64,000 nt of DNA from NCBI RefSeq assembly GCF_026213295.1, contig NC_079418.1, positions 6,910,061-6,974,060 on the forward strand, given 5' to 3'. The translations under genes and the position numbers were made by a program. Positions 1 to 20,240 of the stretch are shown in pieces (positions within the stretch are counted from its first letter, which is position 1; each line of letters starts with the position of its first letter). Source of the DNA: Gadus chalcogrammus (lineage: Eukaryota; Chordata; Actinopteri; Gadiformes; Gadidae). The notes under the pieces are model-generated. The model made no database searches. It saw only the letters and a program-made list of their open reading frames with translations, and had not been told where the DNA came from.

Positions 1-221
1 AGTTTGGTGTTTCCAGCGTCTCGGATGCTCATGAATAAACATGGCCGCACACGGCTGCTGACAGATTTGTTGACACGGCAATCTCACCGTCTGTCCAGAG
101 ACATTCCGGGCGTCTGTCCATCCGACCCCCTTGTGCTGAAACACAAGCTAACGACACGAGGCGGTGAGGGGACTCCTTTATGCGTCGCACCGGCGGAATA
201 TGTTCAGCAGTGAGCTCATAA

Positions 222-228
<7 letters not shown>
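1..228. other. Unassigned sequence at left edge
   Basis: This stretch precedes the first microsatellite. Its short open frames show no recognised domain and no exon with convincing splice sites. The missing Y and C2 exons of the plcd4-like gene were looked for here and not found. Confidence 0.4.
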
Positions 229-290
<62 letters not shown>

Positions 291-296
291 CAGAAC

Positions 297-365
<69 letters not shown>

Positions 366-367
366 AC

Positions 368-415
<48 letters not shown>

Positions 416-422
416 ACAGAAC

Positions 423-498
<76 letters not shown>

Positions 499-505
499 AC
501 AGAAC

Positions 506-552
<47 letters not shown>

Positions 553-584
553 CAGAACATACAGAGAGAGAGGGAGAGAGAGAG

Positions 585-632
<48 letters not shown>

Positions 633-654
633 GCAGAACATACAGAGAGAGAGA

Positions 655-712
<58 letters not shown>

Positions 713-714
713 AC

Positions 715-770
<56 letters not shown>
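229..770. repeat. Compound (GA)n array with regular ACAGAACATACAG interruptions
   Basis: About 540 bases of (GA)n are broken at uneven spacing by seven near-identical blocks of the form CA(CA)CAGAACATACAG, near 287, 354, 412, 495, 548, 629 and 701. It is therefore a higher-order minisatellite whose unit is a (GA)n block plus this spacer. Open frames across it (RERERE, SLSLSL) are by-products of the dinucleotide. Confidence 0.95.
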
Positions 771-772
<2 letters not shown>

Positions 773-1009
773 TCGTTTGTGGTAATACATACACTAAACT
801 CTGGGCCACCTCCCTCCAGCTAGGTGCCAGGCCCCTGGCAATTAGAGCTGCTATAGGGTTTAGTGAGAGGGCTGAGACCGTGGGTTAATTAATGCCCTCA
901 GAGGGAAGAGTGTTTCATTTCAGGTGGATGTTACCGCCATCGTCTGCACTCTACACCTTGTTCTTTCCGACGCAAGACATGCTTGGATTCTCTGTGTTTC
1001 TTCCCTATT
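771..1009. other. Unassigned intergenic or intronic sequence
   Basis: I see no exon-like frame with splice sites and no recognisable repeat here. Confidence 0.35.
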
Positions 1010-1262
1010 GCATTTATACCGCGCTTTTCTAACCAGTGGCCACTCGAAGCGCTTTACAATATTGCCAAACATTCACCCATTCATACACACGTTCACACAC
1101 CGACAGCAACGTCGATGCCTCAGGGCGCCAGCCAGGTTTCAGGGAGCAGCCATGGGTGAAGCGTCTCGCTCAGGGACACTCAGCTAGGAGGAACCGGGGA
1201 TCCAACTAGCAACCTTCAGGTTACAAGCCAAACCGCTCTACCTCCTGTGCTAAACCGACCTC
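1010..1262 (-). mobile_element. tRNA-headed fish SINE, near full length
   Basis: Read on the minus strand, a tRNA-like head (GGTAGAGCGG-type A box region, then GGTTGCTAGTTGGATCCCC-type B box region) is followed by GCTGAGTGTCCCTGAGCGAG, a CATTCACACA-rich middle and a tail matching the end of the SINE (AAAGCGCTTCGAGTGGCC). The same sequence recurs near 5.4, 6.3, 6.8, 14.1, 14.5 and 52 kb, so it is a dispersed family. Identification as a Pol III SINE rests on the tRNA-like boxes. Confidence 0.75.
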
Positions 1263-1447
1263 CTACTTAGCCCCTAAAGAGTGTCCTTCAACCTCAGTCA
1301 CCCCTTATGTAATATACATGGGTTCGGAGGCTGCGACCCAGACCAGGCACCGGGTGTTGGATGAGCAGATCCCCTTACGGCCCAAGGACCCTGTGGAAAC
1401 CTCATGGAGAACTGGAGAGGTACTGAGGCCCTGGTTGAACAGACGAG

Positions 1448-1770
1448 AGGCGAGAGGCCGATAAAGACGGACGGAACGGACTGAACGGAAAGAACAGATG
1501 AGAGCAGGGTCAGAGTCCGATAAAGACAGAGGAGAGTCCGATAAAGACAGAGGAGAGTCCGATAAAGACAGGCGGAACGGACTGATGGAAAAACAGTCGA
1601 GAGCAGTGTCAGAGTCCGATAAAGACAGAGGAGAGTCCTATAAAGACAGAGGAGAGTCTGATAAAGACAGAGGAGGTTCCGATAAAGACAGGCCAGAGTC
1701 CGATAAAGTCAGACAGAACGGACTGAATGGAAAGAACAGTTGAAAGCAGGGCGAGAGTCAGATAAAGCCA
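1448..1770. repeat. Minisatellite of GAGTCCGATAAAGACAGAG units
   Basis: About ten imperfect copies of an 18 to 21-base unit occur, often 18 bases apart. One frame therefore reads ESDKDRG repeatedly over 1498-1743. There is no splice site or domain to suggest a real protein. Confidence 0.8.
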
Positions 1771-2149
1771 GACTTTCGAAATGTAGTGCATCTATAGATA
1801 ACGTCTTAAAATCCAAGCACTGAAAAAAAAGCAAACCTTTCAGTGAGTCAGAATGGGTTTGACAGATGAGCTACACATCACCAGATCACTACGCCTGTTC
1901 GAGCGCCCCGGAGGCAACGCAAGATTACGTCTGTAGAGAAGTAGTGGAATTTTCCATTCAAGACGAGACAAAAGGGCAGAGGGAGCAGAACGAACACAAT
2001 GCATAGGGCACGGCCAGGAGGACCACTATGGAGGGCTTTTGTCAACGGTAGACCGCTCCGTGTAACCTGCGTGACATGGGAGCATACAGGAAGGCTAGGA
2101 TCCAAAGGAAAAATATTGAATTCGAAATTTATTTATTTTTAGAAATTTT
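1771..2149. other. Unassigned sequence
   Basis: Short open frames only, with no recognisable exon or repeat. Confidence 0.35.
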
Positions 2150-2509
2150 TAGGGCTGTCAAGCGATTAAAATATTTAATCACGATTAATCGCATTAATGC
2201 CGTAGTTAACTCACGATTAATCGCGATTAATCGTACATTTTTTTCTATGCTTAATATCCCTTGAATTCTTTGTCCCATTAATTTTTCTCATTTGAATGCT
2301 CTTATCAACATGGAGATGTGCATCGGCTTGCCTTGTGCAAATGTTTTTTTATTGATAACAACATTGGCATATACTGATCCAAACAGGACGGTACAAAAAA
2401 AAAGCCTATAATGCAATTAAACGATGAACATACAAAGATATGCCAAATTAACGTCGTTAAAATTGGTTTGCGTTAACGCCGTTAATAACGTGTTTAACTG
2501 ACAGCTCTA
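2150..2509. mobile_element. hAT-type MITE, 360 bp
   Basis: The element starts TAGGGCTGTCAAGCGATTAA and ends TTAACTGACAGCTCTA, an inverted repeat. It is flanked on both sides by the perfect 8-bp duplication GAAATTTT (2142-2149 and 2510-2517). Its interior is rich in GATTAATCGCG motifs. There is no coding sequence, so it is a non-autonomous hAT derivative. Confidence 0.88.
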
Positions 2510-2599
2510 GAAATTTTGTTTTTATAAGCTAAATAAAAAATCACTTTTTGATGCAATCTGTTGATAAAAAAAGATTAGCGGAAGAAATTAATAATCATA

Positions 2600-2955
2600 A
2601 GAGAAAATGCTGTAGAAAGTGCAGCGATATCTGTGAGCAAATGGAGCACAATTTGATTTATTAGATTTTTGATTTTCAGAAACAACTCAAGCTGAACCAA
2701 CCACGATTGAAATAACCTGGCACAAGATACAATTCTTTAGAGAGTGCAGCGATATCAGTGACAGAATAGGCCTATAGCAATTTTTTATTGTTGTTAAAAA
2801 TTGTTCTCCAAATAAAATCGCACATTTACGATGCAGACTGTTGATCATTTTCATATTTAAAAATATATAAAAAATACATAAATAAATGACTTCAACCACG
2901 ATTGAAATGACTCGGGCTTAGAAAGGCGTGGAAAGTGCAGCGATATCAGTGAGAG
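2600..2955. repeat. Tandem repeat around GTGCAGCGATATCAGTGAGA
   Basis: The motif AGTGCAGCGATATC(T/A)GTGA occurs near 2620, 2745 and 2936. The linked motif ACCACGATTGAAAT occurs near 2701 and 2895. This indicates a unit of roughly 190 bases in about two diverged copies. No gene is seen. Confidence 0.6.
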
Positions 2956-3305
2956 AAGACGCCACATCACCCTCTCCTGTTCCTTCCCTCTTTGGCGCTA
3001 GGTTGAGTTGAAGCCAAACCAACACACCGCCCGCGTCGTCAGACTTGTGAATCGGAGGCAACTGCCGATAAACGAGGTCACTGGCGTCCGTTCTCGCTGG
3101 AGACTTTTAATTACGCATTTCAATTCTGGCCATTGGTTTAACTCTGAACCACACAGCTGCGTACAAACTGATGCTGTTCTCAAACCACCTCAACTTTCAG
3201 AGCCAGGAACCAAAAAATATGTTAAATAAGATGACTCTAATCAAAAAGGAGTGCATTCATTTCAATTATGTGCTGAGAAGCGACAGCACATCAACATTTT
3301 AATGG

Positions 3306-3306
<1 letters not shown>
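2956..3306. other. Unassigned sequence
   Basis: The open frames at 3008-3229 (+) and 2998-3183 (-) lie antisense to each other. They show no domain or splice context, and I see no gene. Confidence 0.3.

Positions 3307-3384
<78 letters not shown>
3307..3384. repeat. (GA)n microsatellite
   Basis: A run of about 39 uninterrupted GA dinucleotides. Confidence 0.97.
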
Positions 3385-3386
<2 letters not shown>

Positions 3387-3663
3387 CAAAAATCGTAATA
3401 AGCCTGACGCTCAGACAAATAACGAAAATTAACAACCAAATGTATCTCTAATGCACTTCCTGTGATGGAGCTGATGCATATCCAGCAGGAAATCGATCAA
3501 CAGCAGCGTGATAGATAATTCAAAACCAAAAGACATTGACCTGCATATGAACATCGGCCATGCAATTGTATATGATATATGTTTGATGCTTGTCGAGCAC
3601 GTGCTAACCTCCCTTGACGTTTACGTTTCAATACCAGTATCGGCACGGATCGAGATCGACTAC

Positions 3664-12510
<8,847 letters not shown>

Positions 12511-12524
12511 CTGAATGCCTGGCC

Positions 12525-13105
12525 GGAGATACACACATGTTTTGGGAGTCATCCAGTAGATGTTTTTGTTTAGATACATCGATGTTTGTGTTTTAACACA
12601 TCCAAAGTTCTCTGTCTAGATGTCTGCGTTTGATACATAGATGTATGTGTTTGATACATATATGTCTGTGTTTAGATACATACTGTTTATATATATGTCT
12701 TTGCTTGGATACACAGATGTTTAGATACTGTACATAGATCTCTGTGTTTAGATACATACACACATGTATGTGTGTAGATACATCCACAGATGTCTGTGTA
12801 TGACACCTACACATGTCTGTGTTTGATGCATATGTCTGTGTTAAGATAAATATATGTTTTTGTTTTGATACACAGATGTCTGGGTTAGATACATAGACAG
12901 ATTACTGTGTTTTAGATACATTCATAGATGTCTGTATTTAGATACATACAAAGATCTTTGTCTATATAGAGATGTCTGTGTTTAGATACATCGACAGATG
13001 TCTGTGTATGCATAAATCAATGTCTGTGTTTAGATACAAAGATGTTTATGTTCAGATACATTCAGAGATGTCTGCATGTAGATACATACAGAGATATTTT
13101 CCATT
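12525..13105. repeat. GATACATAGATGTCTGTGTTTA minisatellite
   Basis: About 18 to 20 imperfect copies of a 22 to 30-base unit carry the cores GATACAT and GATGTCTGTGTTT. Confidence 0.9.
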
Positions 13106-13154
13106 TTAGCTGCACAGTCACGTCGACGCAAAGATGTCAATACACAATTGTGTG

Positions 13155-13335
<181 letters not shown>

Positions 13336-13579
13336 CAGACATACAGAAGGGCAATAGGAAGGCAGAGGGGGTGCCTGGTGGTGGCTCATCACAACTTAGT
13401 TTTCAGGGGGATTAATATTAATGTGATTAATATGAACCCCCCACGGAGAGAGGAGCAGTGGGTAGTCGACTTACGGAGGCTGCTGCCAGTGAAAGCCATC
13501 GGTATCGCCTCAGGCACTTTCCATCTGCCAAGAATTAAATTATTAGATTTTATTAGAATTATTATATTTTTTTTGCCCC

Positions 13580-13875
13580 AACGTCATTTACATTCAGGGC
13601 ATTTAGCAGATGCTATTATCCTAAGAGACTTACAATAAGTACATTTGTCAGAAGAAAGAGAAGCAACAATATATCTCGGTCGGTACAGTAAGGATGTTCA
13701 TAGAACCAAGGGCCAAGCACTAACAATCACTAGGTTAACCCATTAGCCGTATACAACAAAGACAGCTAGGATAAGATGCTACACAACTAAGTACTAGAAC
13801 TAAATATTACGCACAATAAGTGCGTACATTAAGTGCCAGGATGTACAGCTTACAATAGGTAGGAGGGATGGAAGC
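13580..13875 (+). mobile_element. Dispersed repeat, near complete copy
   Basis: It starts CATTTACATTCAGGGCATTTAGCAGATG and continues with TTACAATAAGTACATTTGTC, ATATCTCGGTCGGTACAG, GGTTAACCCATTAGCCGTAT and TAAGTGCCAGGATGTA. It is used here as the reference for copies at 5.1, 11.7, 16.3, 24.0, 55.6 and 58.9 kb. I see no coding sequence in it. Confidence 0.75.
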
Positions 13876-13937
13876 GGGTGGCTATGCAAATTGAAAATTT
13901 GCTGTTTTGTAATCTGACTGAATGCAGCCCTACAAAG

Positions 13938-13940
13938 CTA

Positions 13941-13972
<32 letters not shown>

Positions 13973-14110
13973 CCTCTCTCTCTCACTCTGTCTCTCTCCC
14001 TCCCTCGCCTCTTTTCTCCCTCTCTCTCATTCCATCTCTCTCTCATTCCGTCTCTCTCTCTCTTCCTATCTCTTCCTCCCCTCCTCCCTCCCTCCACCCT
14101 CTCTCTCCCT
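13938..14110. repeat. CT-rich microsatellite
   Basis: (CT)n broken by CCCT, TTCC and GTCT. Confidence 0.9.
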
Positions 14111-14112
14111 CT

Positions 14113-14345
14113 TAAAGGGGGACAGTAGCTCAGGAGGTAGAGTTGGTTGGCTGGTACCCTGAAGGTTGCTAGTTAGATCCCCGGCTCCTCCTAGCTGAGT
14201 GTCGAGGTGTCCCTGAGCGAGACGCCTCACCCTGACTGCTTCGGACCAGCTGGCTGTCGCCCTAAGGGGTCGACTTCGCCGTCGTGTGTCAATGTGTGTG
14301 TGAACCGTTGTGAGTCTCTTCGGATAAAAGCATCATGGCTTCCAT
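14113..14345 (+). mobile_element. tRNA-headed SINE, plus orientation
   Basis: The head GGGGGACAGTAGCTCAGGAG, GGTAGAG and the B-box region AGGTTGCTAGTTAGATCCCC lead into the body CTGAGTGTCGAGGTGTCCCT and the tail TCGGATAAAAGCATCATGG. It is the clearest sense-strand copy. The boxes indicate a Pol III promoter. Confidence 0.8.
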
Positions 14346-14404
14346 AACCGCGAAGCAAACCAGTGGAGAAGTTGACACAGTATTTCCCCTTTTACACAAA
14401 GGGG

Positions 14405-14620
14405 TTATATGAATGAATTGAAATGCAAACTGCTATTATCCCTGAAGGGGGAGTCGTGGCTTTTCCTCCAGCATGCAGGGCGACAGCTGGTCAGGAGCAG
14501 TCAGGGTGAGGCGTCTCGCTCAGGGACACCTCGAAACTCCGCTAGGAGGAGCCGGGGATCCAACCAGCAACCTTCAGGTTACCAGTCGACCCGCTCTACC
14601 TGCTGAGCTGTGGAGAGGTG
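14405..14620 (-). mobile_element. tRNA-headed SINE, minus orientation
   Basis: The same family inverted relative to the copy at 14.1 kb (CTAGGAGGAGCCGGGGATCC, GGTTACCAGTCGACCCGCTC). The two copies form an inverted pair about 60 bases apart. Confidence 0.75.
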
Positions 14621-14679
14621 GCCGCTCAACTCCAACAATTTTGACAAAGTATTTCCCCTTTTACACATCGGAGTGTTTA

Positions 14680-15270
14680 TAGATTAATTGAAAGACGAAC
14701 TGTAGTTCTCCCTGCGCAGGCGGGCTTGTGGCTGTTCCTCCAGCCTGTGTTGAAGGTCTCACTCCAGAGACACTCCCTGCGGCCTCCCTCTATACTCAGC
14801 TTACCCCCGTACACTTGGACGTTTGTTAAGCTCATGTGACACGTGACTTGGCAGACTTTTAGCGGACTCACTTTTAACAGCACCGGGTATTTATTACATT
14901 TTTTACTAACTTTTATTCAGAAGTGAACTTACTTCTGACTAACTGAACTTTTTTTTGACAAACTTTAAACAGAACTAACATTATGTATTTTTACTAACTT
15001 TTAGCAGAACTGACATTATTTTACTTTTATCATGACGACTGTCCCTCCAGCCCAGCGGAAAATTCTAGAACTCATAAGAGCTTTAAAGATGCCAAATGAG
15101 GCGGCACAGAGAACACAACACAAAGTTGTGGTTGCTCTAAATTCCTCCTAACCATACAGATTTTTGCTCCGAATGTGAAATCGGTTCCCAGTTCCCACAC
15201 ACACAACCCAGCCACACATAGATAGACAGCCAGACAGACAATCCACTCCACACACGCACACAGAATCTTT
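14680..15270. other. Unassigned sequence
   Basis: Contains a short repeat of TTTTTACTAACTTTTA(A/G)CAGAAC near 14904-15020. No exon or element was identified. Confidence 0.35.
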
Positions 15271-15417
<147 letters not shown>

Positions 15418-15617
15418 GCCCCAGAACACCGTGTTCTCTGTGTCAGTTTGCAGCGGCCAGTGCGTGATTTTGGAAAAGCAGAAACTGTTGAAATAGGTTG
15501 CATTGTTCCGTGTGCGTTCGTTTTTTTCGTGTCGCCTTTTCCTTTTTATTGTCTAACGCGCATTGCTAAGCCAGCTAAACCTCTGCAGCGCTCGGACAGT
15601 CCGTCCCGCCATCATCA

Positions 15618-15621
<4 letters not shown>

Positions 15622-15700
<79 letters not shown>

Positions 15701-15860
15701 ATACATACATAAACAGAGGGAGAGAGACAGAGACAGAGAGAGTCACAGAGAGAGAGACACAGAGAGAGAGAGAGACAGAGAAAGAGAAAGAGAGAGACAG
15801 AGAGACAGACAGAGAGAGAGACACAGAGAGGGAGACAGATAGAGAGCGACAGAGAAAGAC
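15622..15860. repeat. (GA)n followed by a GACAGA-rich tract
   Basis: Pure (GA)38 at 15622-15697, then imperfect GAGACAGAGA. Confidence 0.95.
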
Positions 15861-16280
15861 ATCATCACATTCTGACCCAGACGGCTAGAATAAGCCACTC
15901 GACAACAATTAGGATTACCCCTCCATTATTTCTACTGACTGGTGTGCCTTTTTTGGCATGACACTGGATGTGACCTGGTGAGCAGTAATCTGTGTGTTTG
16001 GGTTGGGTTAGGTGGATGAGGGTAAGGCTCAGTTATTGTTCCACGTTGAGGCGACGCAATGACCACGCATACGCTTTGACGCAGTCGTGAACCTGTTGTT
16101 GTTCTGCGTAGGGTTTCAGTGAGCGGACCAATCACAGCCCTTGCTGGACGCAAGGAGGGACCGCAAGGAGGGTCCGCAAGGACGCAGTGGGTCCGTAACC
16201 CCCATGCGTTGCGTCAACATGGAACCATAATCAGGCCTTTACAGATAACTGATAAATGAGGGGTTTCTTAACTGATGGGA
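15861..16280. other. Unassigned sequence
   Basis: Contains GACGCAAGGAGGGACCGCAA-type short repeats at 16148-16190. No gene is seen. Confidence 0.35.
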
Positions 16281-16285
16281 ACCAT

Positions 16286-17112
16286 TTACATTCAGGGCGT
16301 TTATCAGATGCTTTTATCCAAAGCATACAATACAGCTTACAATAAGTCCATTTGTCAGAAGAAAGAGAAACAACCATATATCTCTGTGGGCACAGTAGAA
16401 GGGAGCACAGTTTATAGAACCAAGTGCCATGTACTAACAATCCAGTATACAACAGCAGGGGTGTTTCTTGAAAATGGCGCGTAGTAAGCAATGAGCAACA
16501 AAAAATAAATAAAAAAATAATAACAAATAAAAATAATAAAAAATTATTGATGCGCACTGCGCATCAATTATTTTTGTATTCTTTATTTTGCATGCACATT
16601 TTTTCATAATGCTTAACATAAATAAACAAAATACGCCATTTATTATAGCTTTAAATAGCTACCTGACTGTGCTGCTTATCCCCAAACATCTAAAGTTCCA
16701 TTCAAGTTATTTCAGAGTAAAATTAATACAAATGAGACAGAGTTCATATAAAATATAAATAAATATATAGATATATATGGATCTGACTGGGGATAGGATA
16801 GGTTAATACACTTGAGGTGGTAATCAGTGTGGTTATGTTTTTTAACTGTTTATTCTCTTGCCAGAAGGACTATCTAGAAGGTCTAGGCTACTTTATTTGA
16901 CCTAAAGAAATTATTCGGGGCTGATTAAATAATATCCGGGGCTTTAGCCCCGAATAAAACAGCCTAGTGACAGCACTGTACAACAAAAATAGCTAGGATA
17001 AGATGCTACACAATGCTAAGTACTATAACTAAGTATGACACACTCTAAGTGCGTACATTAAGTGCCAGGAGGTACTGTAACGCACAGTAAGTAGGAGGGG
17101 TGGTCTGGGGGC
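16286..17112 (+). mobile_element. Dispersed repeat split by a hAT-like insertion
   Basis: The parts 16286-16455 and 16979-17112 together match the reference repeat at 13.6 kb. They are separated by the inserted element at 16456-16978. Confidence 0.75.
16456..16978. mobile_element. hAT-like insertion, 523 bp
   Basis: Ends CAGGGGTGTTTC and GACAGCACTG form a weak inverted repeat. Flanks TACAACAG and TACAACAA match at seven of eight bases. Removing it rejoins the dispersed repeat. The interior has short A/T-rich tracts and a CCGGGGCTTTAGCCCCG hairpin. Confidence 0.7.
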
Positions 17113-17368
17113 CTACCCTATTGGAGGTTGTGAGCAATGATATGGACGTTTGAGAGGAATACATACTGTAGCTATTATTTACTGGGTATCGATTATAGTT
17201 TTTCTGGGTACGGTATGAGCATAACACGTAGCAAACATCTGAATGTTTCAGGCAGAATGAGCGGGATGATTTCTGCATCATGTGGTTTTTGATATAAAAT
17301 TGAATGATATAGAAATCATTCCTCCATCTTCCCTGAAACATCCAGTTGTTAGCTCAGTTGTTATCTCC

Positions 17369-17415
17369 GTCCGTCCGTCCGTCCGTCCGTCCGTCCGTCC
17401 GTCCGTCCCTCTCTC

Positions 17416-17477
<62 letters not shown>
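17369..17477. repeat. (CCGT)n then (CT)n
   Basis: About ten CCGT units followed by about 34 CT dinucleotides. Confidence 0.95.
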
Positions 17478-17480
<3 letters not shown>

Positions 17481-17654
17481 GACACAATGCCTCCTGCGTA
17501 ATTCAGACATCCATGACACATGTTCAAACACATGTTTGTACGAATACTTGTTCATTTAAAACATTAAAAAGTGCAGAACATCAGCTGTTGTTATGGTGAC
17601 CCGCAAAACAGTCAATAGAAAAAATAAAGTGTGTTTACTCAACAATCCCACATG

Positions 17655-17880
17655 GTAACCTTAGTCTCTCTCTGTCTCTCTCTTTCTCTATACCTCTCTC
17701 CATTCCTATAGCATAAAGTTGTTAAATAGCACTTGTATTTAAAATAAGTATTTAGCATTGTGTAGCATCTTATCCTAGTTATCTCTCTGTTTCTCTTTCT
17801 CTCTCACTCACTATCTGTCTCTCTGTTTCTCTCTCTCTACCTCTCTCTCTCTACCTATGTGTCTATGCCTCTCTCTCTCT
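17655..17880. repeat. CT-rich tract with dispersed-repeat remnant
   Basis: Imperfect TCTCTCTG runs, with TGTGTAGCATCTTATCCTAG from the dispersed repeat at 17758-17780. Confidence 0.7.
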
Positions 17881-17883
17881 CAC

Positions 17884-17948
17884 CTGTGGAGGAATCATCT
17901 CTGACGGTGCTGGTGTTGTCGTCTGAAGTTATTTCTCCGATGGCTTCG
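17884..17948 (-). CDS. Possible orphan coding exon
   Basis: On the minus strand an acceptor CCACTGCCTTTCAG and a strong donor GTGAGAG bound 65 bases. Only one frame is open, reading EAIGEITSDDNTSTVRDDSS, an acidic Ser/Thr-rich peptide. No protein is recognised and no partner exon was found. It lies upstream of the plcd4-like exons on the same strand, so it could be an upstream exon of that transcript or chance. Confidence 0.3.
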
Positions 17949-18079
17949 CTGAAAGGCAGTGGGGCCAACTGGTGAGAGCAGCGTAGAGTCAGTCCGTCTG
18001 CACGGCCAAGCTCACCTGACTCCGCCTCCAGACCACGCCCCCAACCCCCCACCCCACCACAATACAGACAGACAGAGCC

Positions 18080-18240
18080 TCTCTCCTCCCATTCTCTCCC
18101 TTACTCCCTAACATGTCTCACTCCCTCTCTCCCCCCATTCTCTCTCCTCTCTCCCTCTCTTTCTCTCCCCATTATCTCTCTCTCTCTCCCCCTCCCTCCT
18201 TCCCTCCTTTGTCCCTCTCTCTCTCTTCCTCTCTCTCCCG

Positions 18241-18296
<56 letters not shown>

Positions 18297-18360
18297 CCGT
18301 CAGATAGACAGACAGACAGACCGATGAGAGAGAGAAAGAGAGACAGAGACAGAGAAAGAG
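18080..18360. repeat. CT-rich tract, then GACAGA/GAGA
   Basis: Imperfect CT with a pure (CT)20 near 18251-18291, followed by CAGA and GAGA runs that make an imperfect palindrome. Confidence 0.88.
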
Positions 18361-18394
18361 AGGCATCAATTATCAAGAAGGCCAACCCCCCCCC

Positions 18395-18600
18395 CACAAC
18401 TGACACCAAACCGTCACATGGACGCCGGTCGTTCCCCGGGAGACCGGCACCTGGCCCCTGGCCCACGGGACGGAGGGCCCCGGGGACGCACCGTCGCGGC
18501 CCGGTCTGGGGGCGCGCCCGACCTCCGGTTACTAAGCAGGAGCGACTCATGAATATTTCAACGGCACGGCATATCAGCGAGACGCGGGAAGACGAAGGCA
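18395..18600. promoter_or_regulatory. Short CpG-rich block, possible promoter
   Basis: About 200 bases are clearly richer in CG dinucleotides than their surroundings (CGCACCGTCGCGGCCCGG, GGGGGCGCGCCCGACC). It lies on the upstream side of the plcd4-like gene. No TATA box or known exon was found, so a promoter role is conjecture. Confidence 0.25.
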
Positions 18601-18654
18601 TGGGGGGGGGGGATAGTCATGTAGCCCATATTTTGGACGCGTAACAGCACTTCT

Positions 18655-18655
<1 letters not shown>

Positions 18656-18720
<65 letters not shown>
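18656..18720. repeat. (CA)n microsatellite
   Basis: About 32 CA units. Confidence 0.97.
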
Positions 18721-18725
<5 letters not shown>

Positions 18726-18789
18726 CATTAATAATCAAACGTGCCAGATCAGCTTCATGGCTCACTTTTCGCAGTTGGAGACACAGCTC

Positions 18790-19900
18790 AAGTGTGTGCG
18801 TGTGTGTGTGTGTGGTTGTGGGGGTGTTTGCTGGGGGGTTATTGTTCCCTTTTTTCAAAAGATCAAACCAGAGCCATAGAGTAGAGTTGTGACACTCTCT
18901 GACCTCGCCGGCAGGGTGGTCACGTGGTTCATGTAAGCCTGTATAGTTCCAAAACACGCCGCACTGCTGTGTTCTTCAATGGGACTGACAGCAGCGATTG
19001 CAATATTGAATGGTAAATATAAATTAAAAAACACATACCCAAGTACTTTTCTGACATATTTGTAAATGTCAGTTTTACATTTGGAGTGGTAGGGTGACAA
19101 CTACAAGCTACTTATACGTTTTTAAGTTTGAGGGAATGCTTCACGTTCATGTTAGCATGGGTAGCACTACTGACTTTAGTGGCTTAACCTTAACTTTTAC
19201 CTTACATCTGTTCTGAAATCAAAGACGATTCCAGTTGTTCATTTTTGCGCAACTGGACTATTGGATTTCCTTGATTTTGCTTTATTTCCGATTCACTTAC
19301 CCGTGGTCAGAGGGCGATTGAGAAAGCAGAGTAGCAACAGTCCATTTAGCATTTAGTTTCCAGGCAACTTCTGATGAGGCAGGAGCTGACCACACAAACA
19401 TGATACTTTTAAGACTAAGCCATACACAAAGTACCACATATATTAAAGAATAACAAATCATTACGCTTGGATGAATGAAATAGTAGTTTTTTTTATTAAA
19501 CAATGGGTGAGACAACAAGAATGTATGTGTCTGTATCCAACTTGAAAAACAAGAACAAAGTGAAGGAACAGGGATGAATATTGTAGATATAAGTGTTAAC
19601 AAGAGAGGAATACGGTGAGGAAAGGAGACAATTAAAAAAGCAATACAAGTAAAAGTTACTCAAGGGAATGTAACAGAGTAATTGTCAATAGTTAGAATCA
19701 CTCTGCACCTAGCAAGCGATTTAACATAGGTAACAGTTAACAATTGTTAACCAGCTTAACTTGATATATTGACATCTATTAGTCAGTCATCTTTTAGCTA
19801 AACAACATGCAACAGCATTACTCAACTTACACGGTTTGTTTGGAGAAAACAAGGTAAAGTTTGGTTAGCTGAACATGCTTGAAACAGATCTGAATCTATT
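18790..19900. other. Unassigned sequence
   Basis: Apart from a short GT-rich block at 18795-18815, I see no repeat or exon. Confidence 0.35.
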
Positions 19901-19909
19901 GAAATTACT

Positions 19910-20240
19910 ACACGACAGCGGTGCAGTGTGCCACCTGGCTCCGCCTGCTCATGGTGCGTTCAAAGGCGGCTCGGAAAAACGTGTTTCCACGTGTTAAAAA
20001 TGAATTGAATGGTTGTAATGGCTGTAAAAAAAAAGTGCGGGGGACGGAGGGCACTATTACGGGAAGTGCGGGGGACATGTCCCCCGCGTACCCTGCGTCC
20101 GCTACGCCCATGATCGCAGCCGTCGCCGACGCCACCACCAGCCACCACCACCAACAGCCGTCGCCACCACCAACAGCCGTCGCCAGCACAAGCCGCCACC
20201 ACTAGCAGCAGAAGGCAACCAATCATAATGATTTTACTCT
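19910..20240. mobile_element. Degraded transposon-like sequence
   Basis: AAAAGTGCGGGGGACGGAGG and GTGCGGGGGACATGTCCCCC read like the terminal part of a DNA transposon or LINE. A (CCACCA/CCGTCG) repeat follows at 20130-20200. Ends and target duplication were not found. Confidence 0.35.

Noticed and set aside
164..823. Long RERERE and SLSLSL open frames on both strands
   Set aside because: They are translations of (GA)n and have no start context, splice sites or non-repeat domain. The same applies to frames over the microsatellites at 3.3, 4.4, 11.8, 13.2, 15.6, 18.2 and 53.3 kb.
1498..1743. ESDKDRG repeat protein
   Set aside because: Frame maintained by an 18-base minisatellite. No splice border, no non-repeat sequence of interest.
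1878..2105. Possible Y-box or C2 exon of the plcd4-like gene
   Set aside because: The translation has no PLC motif such as NYxPxxMWNxGCQxVALNFQT, and no matching splice borders.
18101..18601. 166-codon minus-strand frame through the CpG block
   Set aside because: Half of it is (GA)n translation. The other half has no recognisable domain or splice site, so it is kept only as a possible promoter-like CpG block.
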